From positions 3,100,001-3,164,000 of the forward strand of contig SPDT01000007.1 in the NCBI GenBank assembly GCA_008477525.1: a stretch of DNA of 64,000 nt, read 5' to 3'. Position numbers and translations under genes: made by a program. The notes under the pieces are model-generated. The model worked only from the letters and a program-made list of their open reading frames with translations, was not told where the DNA came from and ran no database searches. Shown piece by piece: positions 44,592 to 56,654 of this stretch. Origin of the DNA: Hypomyces perniciosus. Lineage: Eukaryota > Ascomycota > Sordariomycetes > Hypocreales > Hypocreaceae. Each line of letters starts with the position of its first letter. Position 1 is the stretch's first letter.

Positions 44592-46359
44592 ATGCTTTCT
44601 AGTCGCCTAATACCTCGAAATGCCGTGCGCACGGCGGCCCTCAAGCAGTCGAGGTGAGTCCGCGACGATGGAAAATCTCTCGTTAGCTAACCCGCTTGTT
44701 TCCTCAAGTCTGTCCGCCTCGTCGACCTTGTCCCGCTGGAGTCGAGGCTTTGCTTCTGCGTCAGGTTCGTCCATGCTATCAATATCCGTTGTAGCAATCC
44801 AATCACTGTGCTGACTCAATTGCAGAAGAGAAGGACCTGATCATCATCGGAGGCGGCGTGGCTGGCTACGTCGCTGCCATTAAAGCCGGCCAAGAGGGCA
44901 TGAAAGTAAGCCGAACCGCAGTCTGATGGGTCCCAAATGCTCGGTTCCCCGATTGCTAACACCTTTGTCGTGTATAGGTGGCGTGCATTGAGAAACGAGG
45001 CACCCTCGGCGGCACCTGCTTAAACGTTGGCTGCATTCCTTCAAAATCTCTTCTTAACAACTCGCACTTGTACCATCAGATCCTCCACGACACTAAGAAC
45101 CGAGGCATTGAGGTCGGAGATGTCAAACTCAACCTTGCCAACTTCATGAAGGCCAAGGACACGGCTGTCAGCGGATTGACCAAGGGCGTTGAATTCCTCC
45201 TGAAGAAGAACGGTGCTGAGTATATCAAGGGTGCCGGCTCCTTCATTAACGAAAACGAAATCAAGGTTGCACTTAACGATGGTGGCGAGACCACCCTCCG
45301 TGGCAAGAACATTCTCATTGCCACGGGCTCGGAGGCGACCCCTTTTCCTGGTCTTCAAGTCGACGAGAAGCGTGTCATCACCAGCACTGGTGCTATTGCC
45401 CTAGAGAAGATTCCCGAGACCATGGTTGTCATTGGTGGCGGTATCATTGGTCTCGAAATGGCTTCCGTGTGGTCGCGACTAGGATCAAAGGTCACGGTAG
45501 TCGAATTCTTGGGTCAGATTGGTGGCCCAGGCATGGACGCGGAGATTGCCAAGGCTACCCAGAGGCTTCTCAAGAAGCAAGGCATCGAGTTCAAGCTCAA
45601 CACCAAGGTTGTCGGCGGCGATAAGTCCAGTGAGCTCGTTAAGCTTGAGGTAGATGCTGCCAAAGGTGGCAAGCCCGAAAACGTAAGTAGCAGACGATGA
45701 TTCCTCAGCAGATTTGACGACCATGCTCACATGAAGTACAGCTTGATGCTGAAGTGGTTCTGGTTGCCATTGGACGACGACCCTACACGCAGGGTCTGGG
45801 CCTAGAGAACATTGGTCTAGAAGTAGACGAGCGCGGCCGAGTCATCATTGACTCCGAGTACCGAACCAAGATTCCTCACATCCGCTGTGTCGGCGACGCC
45901 ACCTTCGGACCTATGCTCGCTCACAAGGCCGAAGAGGAGGCGGTCGCTGTGGTAGAGTACATCAAGAAGGGCTACGGCCATGTCAACTATGGATGCATCC
46001 CGTCCGTTATGTACACACACCCCGAGGTCGCCTGGGTCGGACAGTCTGAACAAGACCTAAAGAGTCGGAACATCCCCTACAAAGTTGGTACCTTCCCTTT
46101 CAGCGCCAACTCGCGAGCCAAGACCAACCTCGATTCTGAGGGTATGGTCAAAATGCTTGCCGACCCGGAGACAGACCGGCTACTTGGTGTTCACATTATC
46201 GGCCCTAATGCCGGTGAGATGATTGCGGAAGGAACGCTGGCTTTGGAGTATGGAGCTTCTAGCGAGGACATTGCTCGGACATGCCATGCTCACCCAACAT
46301 TGGCTGAGGCCTTCAAGGAGGCGGCCATGGCTACCCACGCCAAGGCTATCCATTTCTAA
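44592..46359 (+). CDS. LPD1: Dihydrolipoamide dehydrogenase, mitochondrial E3
   Basis: E3 reoxidises dihydrolipoamide with FAD and NAD in pyruvate, 2-oxoglutarate and branched-chain dehydrogenase complexes and in the glycine cleavage system, in the matrix. Five exons (44592-44653, 44709-44764, 44826-44905, 44978-45682, 45742-46359) give 506 residues. The first about 36 residues ([21 protein letters not shown]...) are a matrix presequence. Then follow the FAD-binding [16 protein letters not shown], the redox-active disulfide GTCLNVGC (Cys80, Cys85), the NAD-binding [20 protein letters not shown] and the second FAD motif [18 protein letters not shown]. The active-site His-Glu dyad of the partner subunit lies in [10 protein letters not shown] near the C-terminus. 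Four introns crowd the 5' part, three in the first 110 codons. Very sure. Confidence 0.97.
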
Positions 46360-47410
46360 ATACGGCACTTATGAAGGAACGAGGTTGAGTGCCGAAGCAC
46401 TGGTTCGGGCAGGGACTGGCTCTCCCGCGGCGTTTGAAGGCTTCTCCTGTATGCCATACAGCAGTAAATATAGACTTTAGGGATGCAGTGACGTTGACCG
46501 CTGAGGCGGAAAAGAGGTGCTTCATTCTAGGGCTGCTGTTCGATCGGGAGGAGTGACTTTGGGGAACTGTGTAACAATATAATATTTCGATTTTCCTTTC
46601 CGATGAAGAAGTTGACTGCACGCAGTCCAATTGGAACAAAGAAGCAAACAACGCGGGAACTGGCGATCTAATGTCCCAATGTCAGCAGCAGAAGGCGATA
46701 CCAGTGCCTTATTTCTTAACAACATAGAGTGACATCCGTATCATGAGGTACAATAAATAAAATTTCATGTGATGTCTTCTCGTTGCGTTCTCGCTCGTTT
46801 TTGGCAGCTAGCCAGACTTTCGTACTTCTGCCTCGTTCTCGCTCAATAGAAAAGGTTACGGAATTCGCAATATCCCATCGGACGGACAGGTGGGCATACA
46901 ATTATTAATCAAGTTCTAACCCAACTGTTATCCATCCTATTGATAATATACTCACTCATATGGCAAGCTTGGGCAGTACTAGTAGTAGTATACCTAGGTA
47001 CGATGATATGGCGATAAATAAGTCGACTGGTGGGGCCAGTCACAAGAATAGCTTGTTTAATTAATTGTTTCAACTTATGTAGGCTACTCTACTCCGTATT
47101 ATTATAAATATTACGGAGTATCACTACCTTTCTGTATTGTACTGGTTTGCAATAGATAATTGTGTGCATCATATGGGAGTCCGGAGTGTCCACGGCTCGG
47201 ATCTAGCCAGCATCCGATCAGACCACACAACACACCACCACAGCACATCGCGTTCCTCTACCGCCTTGCCGCAACCAAGGTGCGGTGAATCGTCACTACA
47301 TCACATCCACCACCACCCATTTGATCCTGTTATCCTCTCAAGCTGCCCTTCCTCTGGTTGCTCTTCATCCCACCAGTACACAGCTGGCGAGCGTGCCGAC
47401 TGTCGGCAGC
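46360..47410. other. Intergenic 1.05 kb, LPD1 3' region and desaturase promoter
   Basis: A TAC/TAG step lies at about 46976-47000, and an inverted repeat with TACTCCGTA and TACGGAGTA arms at 47090-47120 (separate entry). The last 250 bp are pyrimidine-rich leader of the desaturase gene. Confidence 0.55.
47090..47120. repeat. Inverted repeat TACTCCGTA / TACGGAGTA with AT-only loop
   Basis: Nine-base perfect arms (47090-47098 and 47112-47120) enclose a 13-bp spacer made only of A and T. It sits 290 bp upstream of the sphingolipid desaturase start codon. Confidence 0.9.
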
Positions 47411-49212
47411 ATGTCGACCACAATCGATAATTCCCGGCAGCAGTCGCAGGACGCTTCTGCCGCCACTGTCACTTGTGATCCCAAGATACTGCCTATCATG
47501 TCCCGCGATGAAGTCGAAGCCATGATAGCCGACGGACACAAAATCATCATTCTCAACCAGCAAGTCCTGAAGGTTGATGCATGGATCAAATACCACCCAG
47601 GTGGCGATAAGTCCATTCTACATATGGTGGGCAGGGACGCCAGCGACGAGATTGAGGTGTATGGCAATAATCAATCCCTTTAGCGGAGTCCAACTTGACT
47701 GATTGATCGTTCTACAGGCTGCATTCCCCCGAAGCAAAGCAACGAATGCTACGATACCGCATCGGTAGGATCGAGGGTACCTGGACGAATTTCAAGGCAC
47801 CGATACAAGGCGGCAGTTTTCGATCTCTAAAGGACATGGAAATGGGTCAGGAGGATAGTAACGAGAGTACAAGGGACCAGGATTCGAGCTCTCCAAGCTC
47901 CCGAGCACCTTCCCCGGTCTTTGACACTGATGCGCATGAATTGCGACAGCGACTCGGCGCTGTGAGAAATGGGAAAGCTCGGGCAGAGTCGATATCTTCA
48001 GAATCAACCACGGACATACCGCTGGATGGCATTTCCTATCTGGACTCTATTACCCGCGAACACATTCGCCTTGATCTTGAAAAGTACCCAGCTGTCGACG
48101 GGGTAACGCAAGCTCACATTGTTACCAAGTATCGTGAGCTACACCGAAGGATTATTGACGCCGGGCTTTACAAAACCAACTATGCAGCCTATGGCTTCGA
48201 GTGCAGCCGTTACGCCTTCTGCTTCGGCATGATGTTTGTCGCTCTATGCTACGGTTATTATGCGATTGGTGGCGTCTTCTTGGGGCTCATGTGGCACCAA
48301 TTGGTCTTCGCCGCTCATGATGCTGGCCACATGGGCATCACCCACAGCTACCATATTGACACTGTTATTGCAATCTTCATCGCAGACTTCGCCGGTGGCT
48401 TGTCCATGGGTTGGTGGAAGAATAATCACAATGTCCATCATATAATGACTAATGCTCCTGAACACGATCCCGATATTGAGCATATGCCCCTTTTCGCCAT
48501 ATCACATCGATTACTCGGTAGCTTGCGGTCCACCTTTTACGACCGCGTCATGAAATACGACACCTTTGCAAAGGTCCTTCTACGCATCCAGCCATGGACC
48601 TACTATCCATTTTTAGCCCTGGGTCGCTTCAATCTCTACTTTCTCTCTTGGGACCACCTCATTGCCGGACGAGGACCACGGAAAGGCATGGCTTCTTGGC
48701 ACCGATGGCTTGAAGTAGGCGGACAGGTTTTCTTTTGGACCTGGTTTGGCTACGGCCTCGTCTACAAGATGATTCCTGATGCCTGGTCGCGCTTCGTGTT
48801 TATCATGGCCAGCCACATTACCTCATCTCCTTTGCATCTGCAGATCGTATTATCACACTTTGCCATGAGCACTGCAGACCTAGGCCCGCAAGAATCGTTT
48901 GCCCAGAAGATGCTGAGGACCACAATGGACGTTGACTGTCCCCCATGGCTAGATTTCATTCATGGTGGGCTACAGTTTCAGGCTATTCACCACTTGTTCC
49001 CTCGTCTACCGCGGCATAATCTCCGGAAGGCGCAGGCTTATGTGCAGGAGTTCTGCAAGGATGTCGGTATTCCATACGCCTACTACGGATTCGCAAACGG
49101 CAACAAGCAGGTCATTGGTAGGCTGGCAGAGGTTTCGAGACAAGCCGCAATCCTCTCCAAGTGCCAACAGACAATTGCAAAGAGTGGGGACTTTTCCGGG
49201 CATCATCACTGA
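47411..49212 (+). CDS. Delta8-sphingolipid desaturase (cytochrome b5 fusion)
   Basis: Introduces the 8(E) double bond into the long-chain base of fungal ceramides on the ER, a step towards 9-methyl glucosylceramide. Exons 47411-47658 and 47718-49212 give 580 residues. An N-terminal cytochrome b5 domain has HPGG at residues 62-65 and a second heme-side region EIEVLHSPEA. A Ser-rich linker of roughly 70 residues follows, then the membrane desaturase with the three histidine boxes HDAGH (283-287), HNVHH (320-324) and QAIHH (504-508). The Gln in the third box and the b5 fusion mark front-end and sphingolipid delta8 desaturases; in ascomycetes this architecture is the sphingolipid enzyme. Hydrophobic stretches before box 1 and between boxes 2 and 3 fit four membrane spans. 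The start ATG gives MSTTIDNSRQQ; an earlier in-frame non-ATG extension is unlikely. Confidence 0.9.
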
Positions 49213-49727
49213 GCAAGCCGAAGACTGGTAACTATGTAGTACCTAATAATAATGATAGAGGTGCCTGGCGGCACTGATGAGACGATTCCTTATTCCGCTT
49301 TCGGTTGCTCAGTCTTGGCTCAAATCCACAGCATTGTCGCAATTACGGAAAACTTCCTCTAAGCGAGTGGGACAACTTGATGAAAGTAGGCATCAAATGT
49401 AAGACAAATTTATAGATATAAATTTAATATCGAGAAGCAATTCATCTCTATTCAGTATTGATGAAGAACATAGCTGGCAGGGGGGAGCCGAGTTTTGCGG
49501 GCAGTACTAATCGATTTAGGTGACGTAGTGGCTGTTGTGAACCAGCCGCGCCGCAGTGACGCCACAGCAGCAGCCTGTCAACCTGAACCTCTGTCTCCAG
49601 GAGCCCAGTACTATTGTCAAGTGAGCCACGAGCCACGCACGCGAGACCCAGGGCTATTATTTCCAACAACGATTCCAGGTCAGCCTCACTATTCCCATCT
49701 TCAAGCAGGCATGCTCCAGCCCCCACC
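49213..49727. other. Intergenic, desaturase 3' region and VAC14 promoter
   Basis: No repeat, RNA or conserved site was seen; the sequence is AT-rich around 49390-49450. Confidence 0.5.
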
Positions 49728-52700
49728 ATGGATACCAATATCCAGCGGGCCTTAAACGACAAGCTCTACGATAAGCGCAAGGTCGGAGCGCTCGAGTACG
49801 ACTCATGCCCTCTCCCAGTCCTGCCTGTTGAAAGAGGCGTCTTAGAGCTAACAGTCTGGGCATCAGGCTCGAGAAGGTCATCCGAGATCTCGTCGTCTCC
49901 AAGAACTACCAGCGCGTCCACGAGATTCTTGAGCAGCTTTGCAACGACTATGCTTATGCAGTTCACCAGCCCCATGCTCGGAATGGCGGCTTGATTGGCC
50001 TGGCTGCCGCCGCCATTGCTCTCGGCATTGTATGTCCAGCTTCTATCTAGTATTCTGATCTCTACTTCCCCGAACCGTCTCTTATCAAGAAAACTCTATC
50101 CCGTCCGCTGCTCAAGTTCAAGGGCCCCCCTTCACCATGCATCGTTTCATCCTTACGGGGCCTGCCTCGCCGGTTCAGCTGGATCGCATCATGAACCATC
50201 ATTCCCGTGGAAGTGTTTGAAGTACTTCCTGCAGTCCTTCGACTGACCTCGCCATCACAGGAACTACCACACTATCTGGTCAAGATCGTGCCCCCGGTCC
50301 TCGCTTGCTTCACTGACCAGGATGCGAGGGTACGATACTATGCGTGCGAGGCAATGTACAACATTGCCAAAGTAGCCAAGGGTGAGATCTTGGTGTATTT
50401 TAATAGTATATTCGATCAACTCTGTAAGGTACGTGAAAAACTGGCTTTTATGCTGCGAGACAAGTCAGCCATCTTAACTAGTTTATCGTTGACGAGATTC
50501 TTATAGCTTGGTGCGGACTCGGAGCTATCCGTCAAGAATGGAGCCGAGCTACTGGATCGACTCATCAAAGATATTGTTTCCGAATCGGCTGCATCCTATG
50601 TCTCCGTCCTGGAAACTCCTCCAGACTTTGAAGGTGACGATAAGACTGATGCAGATGGCCAGCACCCTCACCTACCGACCGCCTTCTCTTTGCCACGCTT
50701 CATTCCGCTCCTTAAGGAACGTATTCATGTCCTCAACCCCTTTACACGCCAGTTCCTTGTCGGCTGGATAACCCTTCTTGACTCGATTCCAGATTTAGAG
50801 CTTGTTACCTACCTCCCAGACTTTCTCGGCGGTATTCTCAAGTTTCTTAGCGACCAAAACGCCGATGTGCGAGTCGCTACCCAAACATGTCTGGACAAGT
50901 TTCTCAACGAAATCAAGCGCATATCACAGGTAAAAAAGGGCATCATTGAAAGCAGAAGATCCAAAGAAGGTGGTAAGCGGAAACGCCAAGAGTCTGTGGA
51001 CAGTGGCAGCGTTCGCCCTGACTTGGAAGAGGGAGATGAGCTTGACTCTGAAGCCCTCAACGATGAGGAGGAAGACAGTGCGGAAGAGGATTGGATTCCT
51101 GGCCAAGATGTGGAGATCAACTACAAGGAGATACTCGAGATACTGACTGCGACGCTTGATTCGCCCCTGGGTTCGTCTTCCAGCCCCCCAACTTGATTTT
51201 TCACGACCTCTCCTCCTCTTCCCCCCTCCTTCCTTCGTACGCCCTTCTCTTCATTGGATTTTGTATGCTAATCACAGCCTAGAGGAGGATTGTCTCCTGG
51301 AATCACTCAGATGGATTGTGGAGTTTCTCGACATTTGCCCTGAGGAAGTATTACCCTTTACGCCCAAGATTCTTGCTCATATGCTTCCAGCAATGGCTAG
51401 CACTAAGGAAACCATTCACCTCGCTGCAACAAGAGTTAACACCTGCCTTATGGATTATGTTGTCTCACTGTCGGATGAGTCTGAAATCAACAGCAATGGC
51501 CTGGCCCAGGTAACTGTTCCCTCAACTTCTCGGCTGCCATTGCCACAAGAAAGACAAGATGGTTCCAACAGCAACCGCGCTTCCTTATCAAGCTCTCGTG
51601 ACCCGGAAGTACGTAGTCCAACTCCAGCTCAGGGCCAAGCCTCTTCTGCTACAGCTGTTACGCCAGCTACAACTCAAATCCAAGCCGATCTCGACTATGC
51701 CGCCGCAGTCAACTCGCTGACTCTCCTATTCCTCAATGACCACGAGGCCACACGAGTAGCTGCCCTGACCTGGCTTATCATGCTACATAGAAAAGCCCCG
51801 CGAAAAGTGCTCGCCTTCAACGACGGCACCTTTCCAGCTCTTCTCAAGACCCTCTCAGACCCATCGGATGCCGTCGTCACCAGGGACTTGCAGCTACTAT
51901 CACAAATTTCCCGCAACAGCGAGGATGACTACTTTGCAAGCTTCATGGTCAATCTACTGCAACTGTTTTCTACAGATCGCAAACTATTAGAAACACGAGG
52001 AAACCTCATCATCCGGCAACTTTGCATCAGTCTTAGTCCAGAGCGCATATATCGAACGCTTGCCGACTGCATCGAGAAGGAGGAAGACGTCGAATTTGCC
52101 AGCATCATGGTGCAGAATCTGAACAACAATCTAATTACAGCACCGCAGCTGTCAGAGGTACGCAAACGGCTGAGGAACCTTGAGACTAAGGTATGAAAAC
52201 ACATCGATAGTTAAGGAGAAAGATGAGATGACAAACGTAATGAGCGCTGACACCCGATGTAGGACGGACAGACGCTATTCGTGGCCCTCTTTAGGTCATG
52301 GTGTTACAACGCTGTGGCAACGTTCTCCTTGTGCTTGCTCGCCCAGGCTTACGAACAGGCCTATCATTTGCTACAGATTTTGTAGGGTTCCTATCCCGCA
52401 AGCGCTTCCGCACAGAGAAATGCAACTAACGTTTGGATAGTGGCGAGCTGGACATGACAGTCAACATGTTGATACAAGTGGACAAACTCGTGCAGTTAAT
52501 TGAATCGCCTGTCTTTACCTGTAAGTTTCCATGCGTCCACATTAATGGACCATGCAAGGGGGCAGTGATAGAAGCGGCAACAGACTAACTGGTGATGGTA
52601 CCCAAGATCTACGCCTCCAGCTATTGGAGCCAGAAAAATATCCGTACTTGTACAAGTGCATGTACGGAATCTTGATGCTTCTGCCACAATCATCCGCCTT

Positions 52701-53235
52701 TGCGGCACTGAAGAACAGACTCAACAGCGTTAGCTCGATTGGCTACCTACACGTAGCACCTCGAAGGTAAGCCCGACCACCCACAGACCTCGTGGATTCG
52801 CAAGATAGCTATTCCCATGCCTCATGTCTGGGTAGGTATTCAGAAATTGACCATGAGATATCTAGTGCTGTGACAACTTCAACCAGTTCCAACTACGACC
52901 GCCCAAACCGATTAAAGGGGCGAGAGGACGGTGCCATTCGGTGGGTGGAACTTTTGGAGAAGTTCCGTAGCGTCCAGGAGAGGGCAAGGAGATCCCAGCG
53001 ACATAGCATCGACGGCGATGATATCCCCCCAGTTGGGATAGGCGAAATCCGAATAGGGGACGGATCATTGGAGGTAAAAGGTAGAGAGGGCCTTCGCGGA
53101 GCGTCCGGAGGTCCTCCAGTGACCCAAAAGGACCAAACGACGACGGCTCCTCTGCCACCAGCGAAGAAATCCGGGCTCGGGCGGCAATTCGGAAGGTTAG
53201 GGGGGGCTGTATCCGGGAAGAGCAGGCGTAACTAG
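49728..53235 (+). CDS. VAC14: PI(3,5)P2 regulatory scaffold Vac14
   Basis: Vac14 scaffolds the Fab1 lipid kinase and the Fig4 phosphatase on vacuole and endosome membranes, and so sets PI(3,5)P2 levels. Nine exons: 49728-49795, 49867-50029, 50261-50428, 50507-51170, 51283-52190, 52263-52381, 52441-52520, 52607-52766 and 52836-53235; 909 residues. The N-terminal HEAT repeats read [75 protein letters not shown] central acidic/basic insert (about residues 280-340) interrupts them, and a Ser/Pro-rich stretch with [13 protein letters not shown] precedes the Fig4-binding C-terminal half ([74 protein letters not shown]). The tail is Arg/Gly-rich. Intron 2 is long (231 nt). All junctions were placed by frame continuity with the family. 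Confidence 0.93.
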
Positions 53236-53365
53236 TAGGTATAGGGAGGTAGGTGGAGACGGTGAATGTATACAGCATGAGTTTGTTTCATGGCCAGCGC
53301 CCGCGGGTAGAGTTGGCTATTGTATAATTTTTAGGCGATGGCATTAATGGAGCGTGCATGCGGCA

Positions 53366-54301
53366 TCATCGGCGCCTGACGGGACTTTGGCGCTCGACAA
53401 GGCCCTCAAATTCGATATCCCGGTTTGTGATGACACCGTGAAGCTGCCGGCGCAGGACATCAATCTCTGATCTAGCCATGTTCGTGTCACTAGGGAGGCC
53501 TGCGAAAGCGGCCATCTGTCCGTCAAGCTCCCTTTTCTGGGCCAGCAGGGCAAGATAGTCTTGTTCCTCGCGGGCCACATCGTCAAGACTCGGGTGAGAT
53601 GTGTTGATGGAGGTGGCAATGGCGGCAATACGGTCATGTAAATCCGACAATTGGGCAGACATGTTCTTAATCTTGCGCTGGACATCCAGGTTTTGTTTGG
53701 CCAAGTCAGACGGGGGCTTGTAGTCGTCGCCTTGAAGAGTGTCAAGGAGCTCCCCAGCACCTACAGCTTCATGCTGAATTTGGCGCTCAAGGACCTCAAT
53801 GCGGGCCGCCATCAGTTCTGTTTCGTAGATGGTGCCTTGGAGGTGAACCATGGTGCGGCCGATATGTTCAGGGTCTGGATAGGCAACTCCCGCCTCGGTA
53901 GCCATCCGAGCAAGAACATCCAGCGCAGCCGCTCCCTCCTTGGGTAGGCTGTGCTCAATGGTGCCAAGCAAGTCGGCCTTCATCTGTGGGGGCGCCTGGT
54001 GGTGAATCCGTAAGTCGTCGTTAGAGCCATGGGCGGCCAATTGCTGGAGCGCCGCAGTGTCGGCACGGGTCAGGAGGCGGCGGTGGTCGTCAGCAGCCTC
54101 GTTCAAGGAGGCAATGGCGAGAAGCGCTTTGAGGGTATCTTGGTTACGCTCGAACGGGGGCAGTCCTTTGCGGCCGGGAAACTTGGAGGCCAGCCAGCTA
54201 TCAACATAAGACCAATCGCGGGCCGTCGAGGCGACGATGCGGGCGACAGAGGGCGAGAATATAGCTGCCGAGTTGTCGTGAACAAGACGGTGGTGGGCCA
54301 T
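53366..54301 (-). CDS. HAUS1: Augmin-like complex subunit HAUS1
   Basis: A single exon of 311 residues. The N-terminal part (AIFSPSVARIVASTARDWSYVDSWLASKFPGRKGLPPFERNQDTLKALLAIASLNEAADDHRRLL) matches the HAUS1 pattern of an alpha-helical head. Long coiled coils follow (GRTMVHLQGTIYETELMAARIEVLERQIQHE; LAKQNLDVQRKIKNMSAQLSDLHDRIAAI; AREEQDYLALLAQKRELDGQM). In animals, plants and some filamentous fungi augmin recruits gamma-tubulin to spindle microtubules. The family call rests on the head motif and size; other coiled-coil spindle proteins remain possible. It is convergent with VAC14 (130 bp) and divergent from the DNAJC3-like gene. Confidence 0.8.
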   Translation of the reverse strand: MAHHRLVHDNSAAIFSPSVARIVASTARDWSYVDSWLASKFPGRKGLPPFERNQDTLKALLAIASLNEAADDHRRLLTRADTAALQQLAAHGSNDDLRIHHQAPPQMKADLLGTIEHSLPKEGAAALDVLARMATEAGVAYPDPEHIGRTMVHLQGTIYETELMAARIEVLERQIQHEAVGAGELLDTLQGDDYKPPSDLAKQNLDVQRKIKNMSAQLSDLHDRIAAIATSINTSHPSLDDVAREEQDYLALLAQKRELDGQMAAFAGLPSDTNMARSEIDVLRRQLHGVITNRDIEFEGLVERQSPVRRR

Positions 54302-54977
54302 GACTTGAGCGCCCTTCTTTCTCCTTTGTTGTTTTCGTCTCGTCTTGGTTGAATACTCTCACTTATTCTTCTTCTTCGAAAAAAAGGGGAGGGGTTTTAT
54401 TAAACCTGTCCCCGTCTGTATTGCCTTTTGTTTGCTGTTGACGTCGGGCTCCGACCAAGTTATGCACTACGGAGTACCTGTACGAAGTACGGAGTATGTG
54501 TACGAAGTATGTGTACGAAGTACTAGGTACCTACCTAAGTACGAGTAGCAGTCGGAAATGGAGTTTTAGTACCCAATCAGAGAACACTGTGCCTGAGATG
54601 TGGCGTATATACGGGGGAATGGAGCACTAATGCACACAATATGCAGAGGCTCCACAGCCTTAGTAGTACTGAGTACTCGTTACTAGATACCTCAGCCATT
54701 ATAAGCTATTAATGATGTACTCTATACTTAAAGGGTACATCCACCGCCCTGGTCTCGGCAGCAAAGGACAGCGTATCACTTCGCGGTTTCGTAGGTTGTT
54801 TAAAGTTCTGGGCAACCAAGCATCACCAGTCCAATAACACTACACGTCTCTTTCTCTTTCTCAACCAGCCCTTAGTCACTGTTCATCATCCGCCAGGCGA
54901 AGAAAGCCGATCATTCGGTTTCTTCGACAGACGTTCTACTCCTTGATCATCATCTTTCGCCATCTATCTTGACAATC
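54302..54977. promoter_or_regulatory. Divergent promoter HAUS1 / DNAJC3-like with a cluster of 9-mers
   Basis: A 676-bp spacer. At 54468-54522 five copies of TACGGAGTA or TACGAAGTA stand in one orientation within 55 bp (54468, 54481, 54488, 54501, 54514). Then comes a TACTAGGTACCTACCTAAGTAC stretch. A further TAG/TAC step lies at about 54660-54680. The 150 bp before the DNAJC3-like start are pyrimidine-rich leader. Confidence 0.6.
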
Positions 54978-56654
54978 ATGCGCTTCCGCCTTTCGGGGCT
55001 GGCCGTGACAGCAGGTGTCCTGGCATCTGCCGGCGCCATATCGCCTCAAGATATTCCCACTGATCTTCCTGTGTCATCTCTCCTGGCCTCGGCTCAGACG
55101 CACCTCACAAGGGGCGAGACCAGTGAGGCTCTGGTCTATTACGATGCTGCCATCGCTCGAGACCCTACCAATTATTTGTCCTTCTTCAAGCGCGCCACCA
55201 CCTACCTCTCTTTGGGTCGCGCGAATCAGGCGACCCATGATTTCAACAAGGTGCTGGCGCTAAAGCCCGGCTTCCCGGGTGCACACCTACAGCTTGCCAA
55301 AATCAAATCCAAAGCTGCTGAATGGGACGAGGCCAGGGCCGACTACACTGCCGCTGGCAAGGAGCCAAACTCTTCTGAGCTTGAGGAGCTGACTGCAGCC
55401 CAGGAGGCTGCTAGACTCGCGCTGATTGCGGAGCAGAGCGGCCAGTGGGAAGACTGCGTCAATCACGCAGGAAACGCCATAGTCGTTGCCTCCAGGTCGT
55501 CTTCCTTGCGGGAGTTGCGATCTCACTGTCGATTTGAGCGTGGCGAGCTTGAGGAGGGGATGGGAGACCTGCGCCATGTCCTACAAATGCGGCCCGGAAA
55601 CACAACACCCCATGTCGTCATTTCTGCTACCACTTTCTATGGTCTCGGTGACCTAGATGGTGGGATGGCCCAGATCCGGAAGTGCTTACACTCTGATCCA
55701 GATTCCAAGATCTGCAAAAAGCTTCACAGGCAGCAGAAGGCTATCCAGAAGGTCCTCTCCAAAGCCAATGGCCAATTAAACCGGGGACAGTCTACCACGG
55801 CCGGCAAGGCATTGGTTGGGTCAGACGAGGAACCTGGCCTTCTCACAACAATTCAGGGGCAGGTTGAGGAGCTGCGACAGGATGGAAATATTCCTCCGAA
55901 GGCAAGAGTCCAACTGTATGAGCAAGTGGTGGACATGATTTGCCAGGCCTATTCCGAGGTGAGCCAAGAATCAATGCCCCCATTCCGATTCTGCCTTTAT
56001 GAATACCTATATAGTAGATGGTTTTTGCCTCTCATATCACTGACGAGAGCCTCTTAGTCAAGCAACAAAGATGCCAATAAGTATTGTGAAGAGGCCTTGC
56101 AGTTAGATCCTAATTCTTTCTGGGGCCTTCTGCACCGCGGCAAAGCTCTTCTCAAAAAGGAAGAGTTCGAAGCATCTATCCAGACCCTAGAGAAGGCTGC
56201 AGAAGCTCATCCTGACAAGAGAGACAAGATCAACCCCATTATAAACAAAGCCCAGGTCGCCCTCAAGCGCAGCAAAACCAAGGACTACTACAAGGTTCTT
56301 GGCGTAGCCCATGATGCTGATGAAAGGCAGATCAAGTCAGCCTATCGCAAAGCATCCAAGCTGTTCCACCCGGACAAGGCAGCCAAACAAGGCATCAGCA
56401 AGGAGGCAGCTGAGAAGAAGATGGCAGCCATTAATGAGGCGTATGAGGTGTTGAGCGACCCGGAACTGCGCGCCCGCTTCGATAGAGGTGACGATCCCAA
56501 CTCTCAGGAGAATGGAAATCCATTCCAGGGCAGTCCGTTTGGTGGCAGCCCATTTGGTGGTCACCCCTTCATGTTCCAACAACAGCATGGTGGTGGCCAT
56601 CGGCAATTCAAATTCGAGTTCGGCGGCGGCGCGGGCGGACCATTCGGGTTCTAA
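54978..56654 (+). CDS. ER-lumenal TPR/J-domain co-chaperone (DNAJC3/p58IPK-like)
   Basis: Exons 54978-55958 and 56058-56654 give 525 residues. A signal peptide (MRFRLSGLAVTAGVLASAGA) sends it to the secretory pathway. Tetratricopeptide repeats fill about residues 35-395 (for example HLTRGETSEALVYYDAAIARDPTNYLSFFKRATTYLSLG, and KYCEEALQLDPNSFWGLLHRGKALLKKEEFEASI). A J domain follows at about 404-470 (DYYKVLGVAHDADERQIKSAYRKASKLFHPDKA, HPD at about 431-433). A Gly/Phe-rich tail ends in GGPFGF. This is the order of p58IPK/DNAJC3, which feeds misfolded clients to the lumenal Hsp70 BiP/Kar2 and is induced by the unfolded-protein response in animals. The ATG at 54978 is chosen because the signal peptide starts there. 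No KDEL-type tail is present. The intron 55959-56057 is 99 nt. Confidence 0.92.
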
